Numbered from the stretch's first letter, positions 11,426-25,924 are shown. The stretch: 64,000 nt of DNA from Onchocerca volvulus (GCA_000499405.2 HG738137.1:25289843-25353842), one strand, 5' to 3'. Translations and numbers: made by a program. The notes: generated by a model from the sequence alone, not told the origin.

Positions 11426-12779
11426 TTTGATGAGTATTGCAAGATTTTTCAATCGGTAAGCAAACATAAACATTATTTGCATGTAATTCAACATTGATTC
11501 AATATAATTCAGTTTCGGAAATCCATATATTTTTATTCTGATGTATCCTTAAATTCACTATTTCAGGATATGCAACTTCTGAATAAATTTGATGAAGCAA
11601 TATCATCATTATCACCAATATAATAGTCTTCGAAATAAACTGCAAATTTTCGTCATACATTGATGTTTGTCATTTTGAGAGTAATTATTTTTATAAATAA
11701 ATAAAAAAATATTGATTTGATCGAAACAATGCAAAAACTAATTATCTATAATTAAAATGACTAAAGTCAAGAATTATCTTTCGTTTATTATTATTTTCCG
11801 ATAATTAATAATGTAAATCTTGAATAATATTAACATGAATTTTATCTCTAAATTCATTTATTCGTAAAATGTGAATATTATTTCGTTTGCCATGTCATTT
11901 TGAAAAATTAATTTTGTTATATGTAATTAAAAAATGTTGAGAAAATTATTTCATAAAGCATCAAAAGAAACGACTAATATGCAAAAATCAAGGAATTTTA
12001 AAAAATTATACGTTTTGTTTATTTGCTCATTATGATATATAGAAAATGATAATTTTTTAAAATATTTTAAGTTTTTTCAAAAATATTTTTTTTGAATATT
12101 TTTTTGAAATATTTTAAAAATTTGTTATTTATCTTCAAACTGCCGATTAATTTGTTACAACGGAAATGAGCAAAGGTGAAAAAAGATATGAAATGACTTT
12201 ATTATATCATTTATATTTACTTTCATTTATATTTTTCTTTTGTATTTATTTTACTATTATTTTGAAAATTGATAAAAAAAAAGAAAAGGAGGCACTGGTT
12301 AATGATATTTTTTTTTCGTGCTCAAACAAATTTGAACGATTAAATGATAATAATTGTGAATTTAAATCCTCATGAAAGCATTTTCCAATTGGCATTCTTC
12401 TAAACTAACGAAGTGTATTAATAATATTTGCACTGAAAAAAGCTTTATAAAATTGCAAAATTTTGTAATTTGTTTCAATCTTTTTTTTTTTTTTACCACA
12501 ATTCGTTCATCATTTGTTTTGAAATATTTGATAATAGCTTTGTATCTTTTATACAAAAATCAAATGAAGCAATACTATTAAATAATTATAAATGAATAAT
12601 TTTAATACGAAATAATTATGGATTTTGTACCATAGCATTTATGAGATCAGGAAGATCATCAATTAGAAAATATAAATTCAATTGAATTGCATTGAAAATT
12701 TTTCATGGCATAAAGGAAAACGAATGAAATTTTCTGATTTATTAGATAACTGACCATTTCAAAAAGTAGGACAAAAGAA

Positions 12780-12930
12780 ATGAAATATCCAGGATGAGAA
12801 GGTGACAATGTTAATCGAAATTGGAAAATAATAAAATAATAGTAGGAAATGGACAATGTGATGACTGATATTTGGTGACAGCCTTCAGGCCATCTGTGGT
12901 CACTTATCATCCTTTCCCCCTTCAGGTAAT
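12780..12930. promoter_or_regulatory. higher-complexity island, possible regulatory element
   Basis: Within low-complexity AT DNA this stretch has more mixed sequence, including GGTGACAGCCTTCAGGCC and CATCTGTGGTCACTTATCAT, then a short C-run. CATCTG fits an E-box core. It carries no supported exon. Function is inferred from contrast with the surroundings only. Confidence 0.2.
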
Positions 12931-14279
12931 ATCATTAATTCTCATACATTATCCTTATCATTTTTTTAATCTATAAATATCTCTCATATGAATATATGTG
13001 AACCATCAGACGAATAATGTCAACAGGTGTCATATATCTGTTCGCTAATTGCACAATACAATGACAATTTATCTAATTGACAATCCTTTTTCTATAAAAT
13101 TAATTTATCATTGATTTAATAGTTGAAATATTTTGCAAATTGCATCAAATATTCAAATCCAGTATGAAATGAAAGAATTTAATAATAATTATCCAATTGT
13201 ATAAATGTTAATGTATGAATAAAAATGAATTATGTTAAAATAATCAGTAAATTGAAAAAAAATGCGAACGTAAATAGTTTATTGGCCATTCAAGAAGATC
13301 AATTTATCAAACTTACAATGGCATAATCATTAATTTTATATTTTTATTCATCAATTTCTTCTTCTTTTTTTTTGCAGATAAACTAATTTTCAAATCTTTA
13401 AAATTGATATTCAGCGAAAATTAAGTATCATAATTTGAATAGAAAAAAAAAAAAACCAAATCTAATAAGCTATGAAATTGATGCAAAAGCAAATAATAGC
13501 ATGGAAAAATGGAAATAAATGCTGTCGGTATCTAATATTATATGAAACGATGGCGTAATTTGAAGCAGGTAATGAAAGGTAAAAGCTATTGTTTACCGAT
13601 AATTGCAAGTTATTCTGAAATATAATTATACCACTATAATTTAATAATAATAACAGCCAAAGTTTTTCCATTTATATTTTACTCTATTATTGGTTATTTT
13701 TGATTATATTCTGATTTTGGTAATATGATTGACAGAAATTAAGAAAACTTGAATTGAAAAAACCTGAAAACTTTTTGCTAATACAATTACTTAAAACTGG
13801 AAAAAGTTAAATTTCTCATACTTCAATTCAGGACAATTATTGATACGCTTACTTGTATATTAGAAGCGAACTAATTAATTAACATAAATCACTTTAATGT
13901 TTCCAAAAAAAAAATTCTGAAATTTAGTTTAAGTAAACATATCATGCATAATCACTTTAAATTAATTAGCAAAAATGCCTTAATACTTTTAAAAACATTA
14001 AAAATCAAGCACATCAGGCATAATTATTTTCATTTTCTAGTACTTTCTTTCAAATTTATCATCAAATACATAAAGTTGAGTGATTTATTCGAAATTTTGT
14101 ATTTAATACTCTATCAATCACTGAAATATTGTATTAATCGATTATCATAAAATGAAATAAATTTGGAATTTTGCATTGAAAAAATTCAAAATTTGCATCT
14201 TATTTGAAAGATCATTTCGTTTCTTTTTTTTTTTCTTTTTTTTTTTCAAGAGGAAGTAATGACTTCTATTTTTTTTTTC

Positions 14280-14830
14280 CTTACAGATACCGCTTTTCAA
14301 ACGGATAATTATTTTTGCACCTGTTTTTGATGATAGCTATCCCCCCACAATGGTACCTTTCCTTTTTTTACCTATCCAATCAAAATCTCATCCAAATATT
14401 TCGTGTCATCCCAAATTTCACTTTCGTAACTCGGCTCTTTGGTGATAAATCAAGAGAGAGAATACATTCATGTTTTTCGTTTTTTTTTCTCCTTTTCAAG
14501 AAGGTAGATGTAAGTATGAGGCGGAAAGTGGTCTTTAAGTCATTCTAATTATTCCTACTCGGCTAATTGCAAAAAGGTTAAAAGGGCAAAAAAGAAAAGG
14601 TTAAGAAAGCGGGAGGTTGAATGGATGATGAAGAAGAGCGGCGAAAAGGAAGTGTGCAACAGTTTGATTCGGTGATCATTATTTATATTTCAACCTTTTG
14701 CAAATTAACCTACCCCATAACCAATTACAATTAATTTGACTATCCAATTGACATTTTCCTGACCTTTGTAGGGTTGAAAATATAAATGAGCAATATGATC
14801 TTATAACAAAAAAGTTTACTCATTTTTGGC
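14280..14830. promoter_or_regulatory. higher-complexity island, possible regulatory element
   Basis: This ~550 bp block is clearly less degenerate than its flanks. It contains CCAATTACAATTAATTTGAC near 14719, with overlapping TAAT/ATTA homeodomain-type cores. ATTTCAACCTTTTGC near 14688 is partly mirrored by GTAGGGTTGAAAAT near 14769. No conserved protein is encoded. It sits about 6.5 kb upstream of the homeobox coding region. Confidence 0.25.
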
Positions 14831-17800
14831 AAACAAATCGGTTAATTTTTAAAAAATTCTGAATTAAAAAATGCCTACTAATTTTAACATATTTTTATTT
14901 AAGCTAAGATAAAAAATAATTCAAATATCTTTTGAGGATGATAAAAACAATGATACTTCAGAATAAATTTCTGGTGAAAAAAAAGGCTTCTAAGAAAGCG
15001 TTTTTTTTTCTTTTTTTTAATTCGTTAACAAAAAAAAGTGAATTTTCAGCTATCCTTTTTCACTCAAGTTCTTCAAAATCACTTATTTATTTTTTGATTC
15101 TTCACTTATTATTAATAATATTTAAAAAAAAGTATCATTTTCGAGACATTTCAAATCTCAAATAAATAATATTTAAATTTGATGCATTAAATGTATATAT
15201 ATATATCGCATATTCAAAATGAAATTTTATTATTTACAAGAAATTTTTTTCTGTTTCGAAATAATTGAGATGAAAAGAGGTGAAAAAAATTTTTTCTAAT
15301 TCATCATTAATGAAACGAAAAATTATTAGAAAAATTGTGGAATAAAATTGTTAAACTTTGATGGAAAAAAAAATAAAATCGTATGAACAATATTTATTCG
15401 GTTGTGAAAAAGAGCAAAAAAAATTAAAATGATTAAATATCACTGCATTAAATTTACCAATAATTATAGATTCATTGTGTCCTGCAGGAATTATTATTTT
15501 CTTAATATTAATATCATCATTATCACTATTATTATCATCGTATAAGCTAATATCTACAGCGATCGTTATATCCAACCAGAACTATTATTATTACAATAGT
15601 TTTAATTTATTAATATCATTATTATCATTATTATTAACTATTCTATCATAAAAGTGAATGATAATTAGTAAATAAGTAAAGATTAGAGGTTAAGAGATAT
15701 ATTTAGAGATATATTAATTGATAGATGAGATGAATGGATGGATGGGATAGTATATTTGCGTATCATAACAATTATCACTATCTTTCATTTTAGTATATTA
15801 TTATTATTCACTTCATTTTTTTCTACTCTTCAAGGTCTTTTTTTCAACCCATAATATCGCCATTTTTTTTTTTTCACCCATTTTTTTCATCCATTTTTTT
15901 TTACCCATTTCTCTCATTTTTTCATCCATTCCTACCTCATCCATGGTATTTTATTTAGAAAGGAATATTTAAAAGCTCATAAATTCAGATTCATTTCCGT
16001 ATCAATTATACTACTACTTACTATTCTTTTTCTTTTTTCTTTTTTTCTTTCTTACCTAAATTTAAACAAAATACTTGCACAAAAAAAATTTAATTTATAA
16101 TCGGAAATAATTGCTATAGCAAGAATTTTTATTATAATAATAATGCAGAAAAAGCATTAAAAAAATTACTCTTAACAAAGAAAAAAAACTTCAAAAGAAA
16201 GAAAAGATTGAATTAAAAAAAATCAAAAAATGAAAATGTCATATATTCCAGTTTCCGGAAAACATTCATTTTTCAAAACGAAAATTATATACTAAATGGA
16301 TGAAATGAATGAAAGGATGGAATTGCACAACAAATTTATTATCTTTTTTCAACAACCTTTCTTCCTTTCCTTTTTTTCTTCATCTACATCTTCCTTTCGA
16401 AAAATAATTAGAGCAAATTAACTAGTTTCTGATTTCCTTTTAGCAATTTTTATTGCAATAACAAAATAAGCAATAACAACAACAATAATAGCAACTATAA
16501 TAATAATCAATAATAAATAATAAATTATTCTTTTCTCAATTATATTTGATATATTTTATTTCTAGTAACAATGCAAATTAAATACTTAAAATATTTCATA
16601 TTTAATATGCAAGATTTTGCTAACATATTTCGTGGTAGAAAGGAGGAAAAAAAAAGAGGAAAATTTTGATAAATTTGTTAGAATAGGATATTTTATCTAG
16701 CTTATCTGTTTGAATAACAGGATAACAACTGTTCGATCTAATATTAGTATTTTTATTATTATGCAAAATACTCATTGGAATATTATATTTGAATAAAAAT
16801 TTGTTTCCAAAAAAATCAAGAAATTAATAAAGAATATGAAATTATTGAAATCAAATGATAAATAATTTTCAAGCAATGATCTAGAAGAATTTTTGAAATG
16901 AGACAATTCTAACAGAATAGGAAAACTTCAGGCGATATAAAAACAAATTTCATCAAAATTATATTATTAAAATCTTCAAAAATCAGAAAATCAATTAAAA
17001 TACGAAATCACTAAAATGACATAAAGAATATTTTCAAAAAATGATCTACAAAATTTTGCGGAATGAAAAAATTTTTCAATGGAATAGAGAAATTTTGGAA
17101 GACATTAGACAAAATTTTCAATAATTAATCATAAATTAAACAAATTTTATCAAAATAAATCCAAGATCACTTTAGCATTTTGAAAAATTATCAAGAACTT
17201 GAAAAGTTTGTCATAATTAAAAATGATCAAGAAGTTAAAATGCTTATCACAACAATATATCCTGTAAAAAGCATTTTCAATTATGGTTAATATAAATACA
17301 TTTATTTAAAATCTTCCAATTTTTTTTTTTTCTTTCATTGCATTATTTTGTTTTTTCTTTTTCCAATTTGCCATAGGAGGAAAAGAAATGATTGCTTTTT
17401 TTTTTTTCTTCATTGATTATCATTTAGAAATTGATTCAATAATAAAGTAAAAATAAAACTGTAAAAATTTAAGGGAGATAAAAAAAAAATTTTTCAGTAT
17501 TAGCTAAAAATAAATTTTTAACAAACAATGAAAGACTTTTCAAAATTTATCTTGATTTGTTTTGTTAATCGTTTCCATTGTTATTGTGGATATATTTTAA
17601 TAATCCCTTGCACTCATCAATTTATACCTATCAATCGTAATGATACGGTCTGTTCAGGTATGTATGTGACATTTAAATGGGATATATTTTGTATCAAATT
17701 GGATAGATAGATAGATTAGATATATATGTATGCAACATATATCTATTGGTATAATTTGAATGTGTCCCCTCTTTTATTCTTTGTCAACCCTTCCTCTTCA

Positions 17801-17894
17801 CTTCATCTCCTCCTCCTCCTCTATAATTGGATTTTAATAATAGCACACCTCTATGAGTATTTATGATGAATCTTTCCTCTCTCATTTACAAGAA

Positions 17895-18640
17895 ATAAGA
17901 TTATGCATGTAAGTTTATGTACGTAAACGTACGTCATTTATACGTTAATGTGAATACCAATATGGTAGAAATTAATACTTAAATTTATGTCAATTATGGG
18001 TATAAATTTCAATTTGGTAAAAATTAGTCCAGTTTTGCATGGTGTTTTTTTTAAAAAAGTTTACCTTGAAACTAACGAATTTATATACGTAAACATACGT
18101 CATTTATGTGTAAACGTAAATATCAGCAAGGTAAAAATTAGTCCAACCTCACATAAATGATGTTTTTAAAAGTCGCACTTTGAAATGAACGAATTTGCAG
18201 AAAATAGAAATGAATCTCCTCTTGAATTCATTATAATGGTTTTGAGAACTCAACTTTGAGATAAACAGGTTTATAATGTATAAATGTAGAAGATTATTTG
18301 CAGCTGTATGTGTTAGATAAAAGTAATTCCATTCTTTCAGTAATAATGATTTTTGAAAGTTCTAACTTAGAACCAATGAATTTATTTACGTAACTAAACG
18401 TAATTATACGTAGTAGAAATTAATCCATTCCTACAACCAATAATGATTTTGATGGCTGAACTTTGAAATAAACAAGTTTATATGCGTACGTGATTATATG
18501 TTGGATGTACGTGATAAAAAGTAAGTCCATTCCTTCATTTATATGCGTACGTGATTATATGCAAAGTGTACGTGATAAAAGTTAATCCATTCCCGTAGCA
18601 TTTATGACAATTTTGAGAGCTCCACCCTGGAATGAACAAA
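17895..18640 (+). repeat. degenerate ACGT-rich minisatellite, ~75-160 bp units
   Basis: Six or seven related units run head to tail. Each tends to begin AATTTATATACGTAAACGTACG-like and to end with TTAGTCCATTCC then AACTTTGAAATGAAC-like sequence. TACGTA/GTACGT palindromes recur near 17930, 18085, 18390, 18485 and 18545. The last unit contains an internal duplication of TTTATATGCGTACGTGATTA. Units are strongly diverged, so the array is old. Confidence 0.75.
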
Positions 18641-18860
18641 ATAGCCAATGAGAGGCATTGTAATGGCTGTTTAGTCCTAAAATGATGGCAATCAAAGCGA
18701 TTCGTTGCCCTATTAGATGTGCATATCTATCGTCCCACCCAAATGTTCCCTCCTGTCATTCCCCATTACGGTGATCCGATCATCAACAACTTCTCTCTCT
18801 CTCTCTCTTTTCATTTAGTTGATTTTTTCGAAGTATACTTCATCATTCATCCGGCATTTC
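18640..18860. promoter_or_regulatory. higher-complexity island after the minisatellite
   Basis: Mixed sequence here includes ATGATGGCAATCAAAGCGAT (a homeodomain/PBC-type ATCAA core) and CATTACGGTGATCCGATCATC. A CT microsatellite follows at about 18793-18808. No exon is supported. A conserved non-coding element is possible. Confidence 0.2.
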
Positions 18861-21292
18861 CAAACCGGATCCGGATTTTGTCATATTTATATCTCTATGT
18901 ATTAACAACACATATTTGATGTTATATTTAATAATTCCTTGATAGATTCAAATTTTGCTATATTCTTAAATTGTTTGCTTAAACAAATTCATTAATTATA
19001 AGGATTTGACAAAATAATTTTAATCATTTCATTTCTTTATAATGATAATAAGTAAAATTAGTACTGCAAATGAAAGAAAGATGAGTAAAGAAAGTAATAA
19101 AAGAATGAGAAAAAATCATTCGAATATTTTTTCGCATATAATTTATTAATTTTAAATTTGCACTTTACTTGAAATTTAAATATTAAAACAGAAATCTACT
19201 CGAAATTTAAATTACAAAATAGAAATTATAAGTTATAGCTTATGTTTTTGTTTGCTTGACCTAACAATGGCTTCATTTTATCATTGATTGTTTCATTTGT
19301 CTATCACAAAAATTATAGGCAAACTAAATGCTAGAACAGGTATAATTAATTGTTCAATTTATTCTTTATTTTCATCCAATAATCAATAATAATATAATGA
19401 ATAAATAAATGCGAAATGATGTTATGGAATTTGAGAGTAATTAAGCGATTTTTAATTTAAGTAATTGCAAAATTTTGTATTATAATATGTTAGGCAAAGA
19501 AATAAATTATCTCAACAAGTTTTATCATTTTATGAGTTAAATTTTTGATTGCATAAAAAATAATAATTTTTATTTCAGATCTTTTTTTTCAATCATTACA
19601 ATACAAAATTATTTCCTATATATGTAAATTTCTGTCAACAGAATTTGGCAATTTTCTTCTCCGATCAATAATCCGTTGCTTAATTTTTATATTTTAAAAT
19701 AGAAAGCAGATTTAAATATTTAAATAAATTTTCATTATCATTGTAAAAAAAGGACGATTTTAATAATCATTGTAAAATATCATTTGAAAAAATGATAACT
19801 AAAAATTTAAGATAACAAATGAAAATTTTTGCATCTACCAACTATTTCCTTATTGTTTGAATAAATTTATTTATTCTATTTCTGTAAGCAAACTTTTTTC
19901 GAAGCATTATTTTGAGATTTTCAAATGTTCGTTTTAAAATAAAAAAATTGTTTGTCAAATAAGTAAGAATTTTTAAATTATAGTTGGAAAATTTCAACTT
20001 TTGAAATTTTCATTTTTTATCATTTCGTTATTCAAATCTAACGAAATTGCTGGCACATGCATACATTCTGGTTGGTAAATTTTACTTTCAGTTTTTGCAG
20101 GTAATAAATATATAATTTGCGTTGAAATGATAGAACTGCAAATTGATCATAAAGTTTAAATGAGATATTCAAGCGGGGTGAGGAATAATTAAACCTGGGA
20201 GAAATAACATTGGGAGAAGGAGGAAATTAGAATTGAACAAAAAAAAGCTCATATTTTAACTTATTATTAATATATTGGTTAATTTGTTACTTTATGAAAA
20301 AAAAAGATAAAAAAACAAAATATGCTGCAAATTTACTTTGAAAAATTGTCAACCCAAATGATTAAATATATAATAATTGTCATTTTTTGCATTATTTACT
20401 TGAAAAGAAAAAGTTACATATTTTCATTCTATTCATTTATATCACTATCTTGTCCTAAATTTATATATTGATAAATGATTATGTATAATATTTGTAAAGA
20501 AATTTTCATTAATTAATTATTTTTAATTAATCCGTTAATCAATTTCATTAATTTATTCAAATTTTAATTTCTTTTATGAGAAAAATTAAATATTAGCGGT
20601 AATAAATTGGTTAATGAAATATTTTAGCAAACAACAGCAATTATATTTGGAAAAAATTTTTAATTAGATATTAAGCAAAATTTATTCCTGATAATAGTTG
20701 CATTGGGAAATATCTGGTTAAATTTAAAATATAATAAATTTTGACAAATCTAAGCAACACAAATAAAGAAACATAATTGAGTGTAAATTATTGGAATTTC
20801 AAGACTGATAAAATTTGCGAAAAATTAACAAATTAGTTTGAAAGTCTATAAAGAGCAAATTATGAAAGTATAACTTAATCACTTGGATTATCATCACTTT
20901 ATTTCATTTTTTTTTTCAATCGATTAAACATTATTACTATAACCAAATATTTCATTTTTTACCATTCGTACTAATAACTAATATAACTTTGATAACATTA
21001 GAAATGATAATTTTTCATTTATTTCTGATTTTTTCATTACTCTTTTTGTTTTTACACATTTTTCTTTGAAAAATAAAAAAAAAAAAAAAGAAAACGAAAA
21101 TTTCTTATTGATTGAAATCTCTCGTTCAATAATAAATATGATCAGGAATCAATTCTCATCTTTATCGTTCATTTTTTCATTCATGATTGTTAAGATATGT
21201 TAATTCTAAAGTCTTTTATCAATGCTTTGATAAAATATATACATTGAAATTCATTAATTAGTAATGGAATTTTTTTTTTAATTTTAATTTAT

Positions 21293-21304
21293 TCTTAGAA
21301 GGTA
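21293..21304 (+). other. splice or trans-splice acceptor before the BarH start codon
   Basis: The T-rich tract ending TTATTCTTAG closes 6 bases before the chosen ATG at 21305. This suits either a spliced-leader acceptor or the acceptor of an upstream 5' exon; the sequence alone does not decide. Confidence 0.5.
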
Positions 21305-24300
21305 ATGAATCTATTGGATCCACATCAACTAATGATGAATCCGTTTACGTATACTGTAGTGGATCCGGCAACGTTAGCATTATTAAATACGGCATCCGGT
21401 ACTCAACGAAGTAATGCCGGAAAAATTGTCACCACATCAAGCAATTTACATGGCGGTAATAGTTCGGGTAATAGTAGCTTCCGAATTTCGGATATTCTTG
21501 ATTCAAATGAAGATAAAGCAAATACAAGTGGTGAAAATGGTTAGTTATTATTTTGAATTATATCAATTTTATAAATTTTTTAAAAAATTTTATTAAATTT
21601 CAAATTTCATCCCAAATTTTGTCATTTGAATGTTATAAAAAAGCATTAAATTTCGAAAATTTCAAGAATATTTTACTCTTGATATTTTTAAATGATTTCA
21701 AAAATCTAGCATGTAATGTTTTTAATTTTCAACATAATTTATTTGCAAAATTTAATTTTCAAATTAACAATCTTAATGTTCTGTAAATTGAAATTATGAA
21801 AAAAGCAAATTCATAGTTAAAAAGATGAGATTTTTCAATTTTGTGATAATTTTTGTTACATTAATTATTCTCCATAAAATTTATCCGATTCAAATCACTT
21901 GAAGTAATTATTCGAAAATTTTATTTCATATTAAAAATTAACAAATAAGTTCAGATAATTTAGGAAAGAATTTGCAAAATTATGGTAGTTTTTCTTTTGA
22001 TTCCAACAAAATATTGAAAGTAAATTTTTCTTAATTGCCTAATATAAAAAACATTAAAAGTCGAAAATTTCAAGAATTTATTCATATTTACTCTACCGTA
22101 ATCGTTATTTTGCTCCAAAAAAAATCAATATTTACATGAAGAAGCCAAATATTTGTCATATTGTTTCAACTTAAGTAGTTTGCAATCAAATCAGATGTTA
22201 TTAAAGCTTACCAATATAATCAGGTAATAATTTGATCCATTTAGCACCTGTCCCATCATTTCATCCAATCATCATCATTATCGTTTCATTTTTAATATGT
22301 TATAAAAAAAATTATTGATTCAATCTTATCTAACCACTACAATTTTAACCTTTTTACTAAGTTACTTTAAAAAAAAAAAGATGAAAAACGGGAATTCGGT
22401 CTAATTACGGTAGTAATAATCAATTAATCAAATAATCAAAGCAAACGTAAATAGTAATAGCTTTTTTTTTTTCGGTCACATTTAACCATAATTTTAGTGA
22501 TAATTGAAGCGGAAAATACCTTTTTCCGGGTTTTTATCCTAAATTTTTACCTGATTAAGAACAAACCTTCTATTGCCAATCTATTCATAGCAAATAACTA
22601 ATTTATAAGCTCGTTCATTAAGAATTATTACCAAATCATTTGCTTTTAGTGAGTGCTAAATGGATTAACGAAAAAAAAAAATTGTAATCAATTTAGAGCA
22701 GATGGAAGATTGGAAAATTACAGGATGAAAAGATTTCTTTTGAAAGAGAGGGATTTTGGTTACAAGAGGATTATCATACTTATATTATTCTTAAATATCT
22801 CATTTCTTTCTCATTTTTTTCTTGTTATTTTGGATTACTTAATGAAAAATGAAAAAAAAAGAAATAAGTGATATTTGTATGGAAGAGATTGAAGACGAGA
22901 AAATTATGAAAGTTATGAGAAAAGGTAACGGAAATTTATAGGATATATGTGTGTTAATAAAGAATTAGACAAGAATTGGTACTTACAATTGATTTAGGAT
23001 TAATAAAACGGATTATTTGGATAACAGTGAATGAATGGAGATTTTGCTTATTACTCATTTACAAATTATCTTCAAATACTTATTGTTATTTGGTTGTTAT
23101 TTGATTTGTACCATATCCATTTTCAATTTTGGATTAATATCAATTGAATGAATTAATTTAAAAGAGGGAGAGAGAAGAAAGTAAAATAAAAGGGACGAAA
23201 TAAGAAAGAAGGGTCATAGTTCATCTGACGAAAAATTTCAAGTCTAAATGGAAAATTTTTCACATTAATTTGAGATTGATATAAAAAATAAGAAAATAAA
23301 AAACGAAAAAATTTAAAAAAATTTTTTTTCTTCGTTGTTTTTTAGCTTAATTGTATCAAGCAATTATTTTTTTAATTTTCTTTGATTTATTTAATATTTA
23401 ATTGCTCTCTTTATGAATTGAATGTTCATTAGCAAAAATAAACAAATAAACAATTCTTTAATTGAAAAATCAAAGTAAGAAATGAAATAGGAAAGAAAAA
23501 ATTGGAAAAGAAATTTGTCGAAACAATGAAAAGAATTGTTTTCAAAAAGTGAAAAATAAAACCAAAAAAAAAAAAAAAAGATTCAGCATATAGTTTTTTT
23601 TTTTTTTTAAATTTTAACTTTTGATCAAATTCTTTTTGAATTAATGAAGAGAAAAGAATGCAAAGGCGAAAAAAATCTTTTTGATACTTACCATAATCAA
23701 TCAAATATTACTCATTTAAATTTAGAATTATCATCATTGGGTGAGGATGAACGAAGCGCATCAACGGAATCACATCGTTCCGGTTGCAGTCCACATTCTC
23801 ATTCCTCAATTGGATGCGGTAAAAAAGCACGCAAAGCACGGACAATTTTTACTGATAAGCAATTACAGGTAAAATTTATTGATTTTCTTTATTATTTATT
23901 CGAATGGTAAATTTTGCAAAAATTTATTTAAATTTTTTTTTAAGTTTTCTTTTTTAATTTTTAAAATTCCAGGAATTAGAAGCAACATTTGATAAGCAGA
24001 AATATTTAAGCGTTCAGGATCGGATGGATTTAGCTCAACGAATGGGTCTTTCGGATACGCAAGTCAAGACATGGTATCAAAATCGACGGTATTGACTTTT
24101 TTTTTTTGAAATTTGCCTTTGAATTCCGTGTTTTTTGTCTTTTTGTTTTTTTTTTCTAGTTTTATGAAATACATTCACATTATTTATTACTTATTTTTGA
24201 TAAAATTAAAATGAGTAGAACAAATTGAAATTTTGCATTAAAAACTTTAAAATCAAATTCCAATCCAAGCATAAAGACATTCGGAAGTTAAATTTTTGCT

Positions 24301-25924
24301 ATATTTAAATCGATTGCATAAAAGGATTTGATAGAATATATTAAAGAAAAAAATTCGGAGCTAAAATAATCCCATGTGTTTTCTAAAACAAAAAAAAAAT
24401 GGAAAAAATAAATTCAAGTGATCCACTTAACTACTAATTCAATGTCCTTCTCTTGTGTTTATGTTCCACTTTTTAAATCTCATTTTAATACATCAAATTT
24501 TGTTTGAGTTTCGACGAAAAAAAAAATGATCTACTGAATCACGCATATAAAAAAAAAAAAAAAAAACGGAAAAGAACTGCATATTTATGCGTATGGAAAT
24601 AGTATCTCGATATTTTTCTACTACCGTACCTTTACTACCGTACTCTCCTGAGAATTACCGTAACCTTTTGCTTTTTCTTTTTGTTATAAAGTAATATTTT
24701 TCTTTCTCTTCTTTTTTTTATTTGCTTCTAGACTGCTATTATTTGTTTAACAAAAGAGGGAAAATGATATAAAATTAGTGCAAGGTTGAAAAAAGGTAGT
24801 TAGCAGATTTTAACACTGTAAAAATGCTCATTGTACCGTAAAATTGTGAACAAAAGCAAAGCAAAGGATTAGACGAAAAGTATATATTTTAAAAGGGTAA
24901 GGCTGAAATTGTCGCCTATTTCGTGGTATCATCTCTCCCTCTCTCTCTCTCTCTTTTTCAATTTCCAAATTATTTGTTAATGTAAACTGAGAGCATTCGA
25001 GCAAAAATACATCATTATCCCTTTCAGATGTTGATGATAACAATCATTCATGTTAGTAATAATCTCATAAAAAGTTTTGTATTTCAACTAAAATAAGTTC
25101 TTTTTCGTCATTATCTTGTTCAAAATGAAAAGAAAGAAGATAATGAAAAAATCCTAAATTTTTGAATAAATTATCAAATAACTTAAATTTTAATTATTAA
25201 CTTTCAAGTAATGCATACTATCATTGTTATTTACTTTTACCATGATATATGATTAATGCTATTTGTTAACTTCTATTAATTATCCATATTTTTTAGAACT
25301 ATAAATATTGAGAATTATAACTAAAATTTAATTTTACTGTATATTGTTAACTTTTTTCTCGTTTGAAATCAAATTTTTTGGAATTAAAATTCTGAAATTT
25401 AAAAAGTTTTCGCTTCAAATTCGATTTTTAGGACAAAATGGAAAAGGCAGGCAGCTGTCGGAATGGATCTTTTGAATGAAGCATCAAATGTTGCTGCAAT
25501 TCAACAATTATTACGTACCAATCCTTATTGGGCCAACTATATGGCAGCCAATGCACTAAATCATCCAAGACTTTTTCCGCTTCAGGCCGCACCTATTCCG
25601 CTTGGCTTGCAAACCGCAACGAATAACAGTCTACCACCGTCTGCGTCGTTTGTACCGCTTGCGATACCAGCGTCACCATCATCACCAATAACATCCTCAT
25701 CATCAGCAACCAGTACGGTGATTACCGGAACACCGCTAACAGCCGCTGCGACAGCATCCTTACCGCTAGCGATGTTCCCATTTCAGGTACCTACTTCAAG
25801 TTTCACCCTAAATCTTGTCCAAAGTCCACCAATACCAATATCATTTGAAAGAACGAAAACAGAATCATCGAAATCGACGACACCTTCAAATACTGCTGAA
25901 GTGAAATCACCTGAACCAAAATGA
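21305..25924 (+). CDS. BARHL (ceh-30/ceh-31): BarH-class homeobox transcription factor (ceh-30/ceh-31-like)
   Basis: Exons 21305-21539, 23726-23868, 23973-24088 and 25432-25924 (TGA) join in frame to 328 residues. The homeodomain is at about residues 113-172. It starts [13 protein letters not shown], has the BarH-typical helix 2 [17 protein letters not shown], and recognition helix [18 protein letters not shown] with Tyr at homeodomain position 49 and Thr at 47. It continues [11 protein letters not shown], like other BarH proteins. Residues 59-65, FRISDIL, match the BarH FIL/eh1-like repression motif. The C-terminus is rich in Ser, Thr, Pro and Ala. The protein should bind DNA in the nucleus; in C. 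elegans ceh-30 acts in sex-specific neuron survival and fly BarH genes in sensory-neuron and eye fate. Which of ceh-30 or ceh-31 is the orthologue cannot be decided. The gene sits alone between two long gene-poor stretches. Confidence 0.93.

Larger units (their letters stand above)
9480..21290. other. gene-poor region upstream of the BarH homeobox gene
   Basis: Apart from the repeats and higher-complexity islands listed separately, I found no exon or RNA gene in about 11.8 kb. Open frames here are short and low in complexity, rich in F, I, K, N and Y. Long flanking deserts are common for developmental homeobox genes, so cis-regulatory DNA is a reasonable expectation but is not shown. Confidence 0.5.

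Noticed and set aside
11021..11442. Two minus-strand frames with repeated YFxxLHHFDH-like segments
   Set aside because: They are translations of the 43-bp minisatellite.
17528..17710. 60-codon frame with several Cys and a following CAG/GTATGT donor
   Set aside because: No downstream exon could be joined and there is no family match; weak evidence only.
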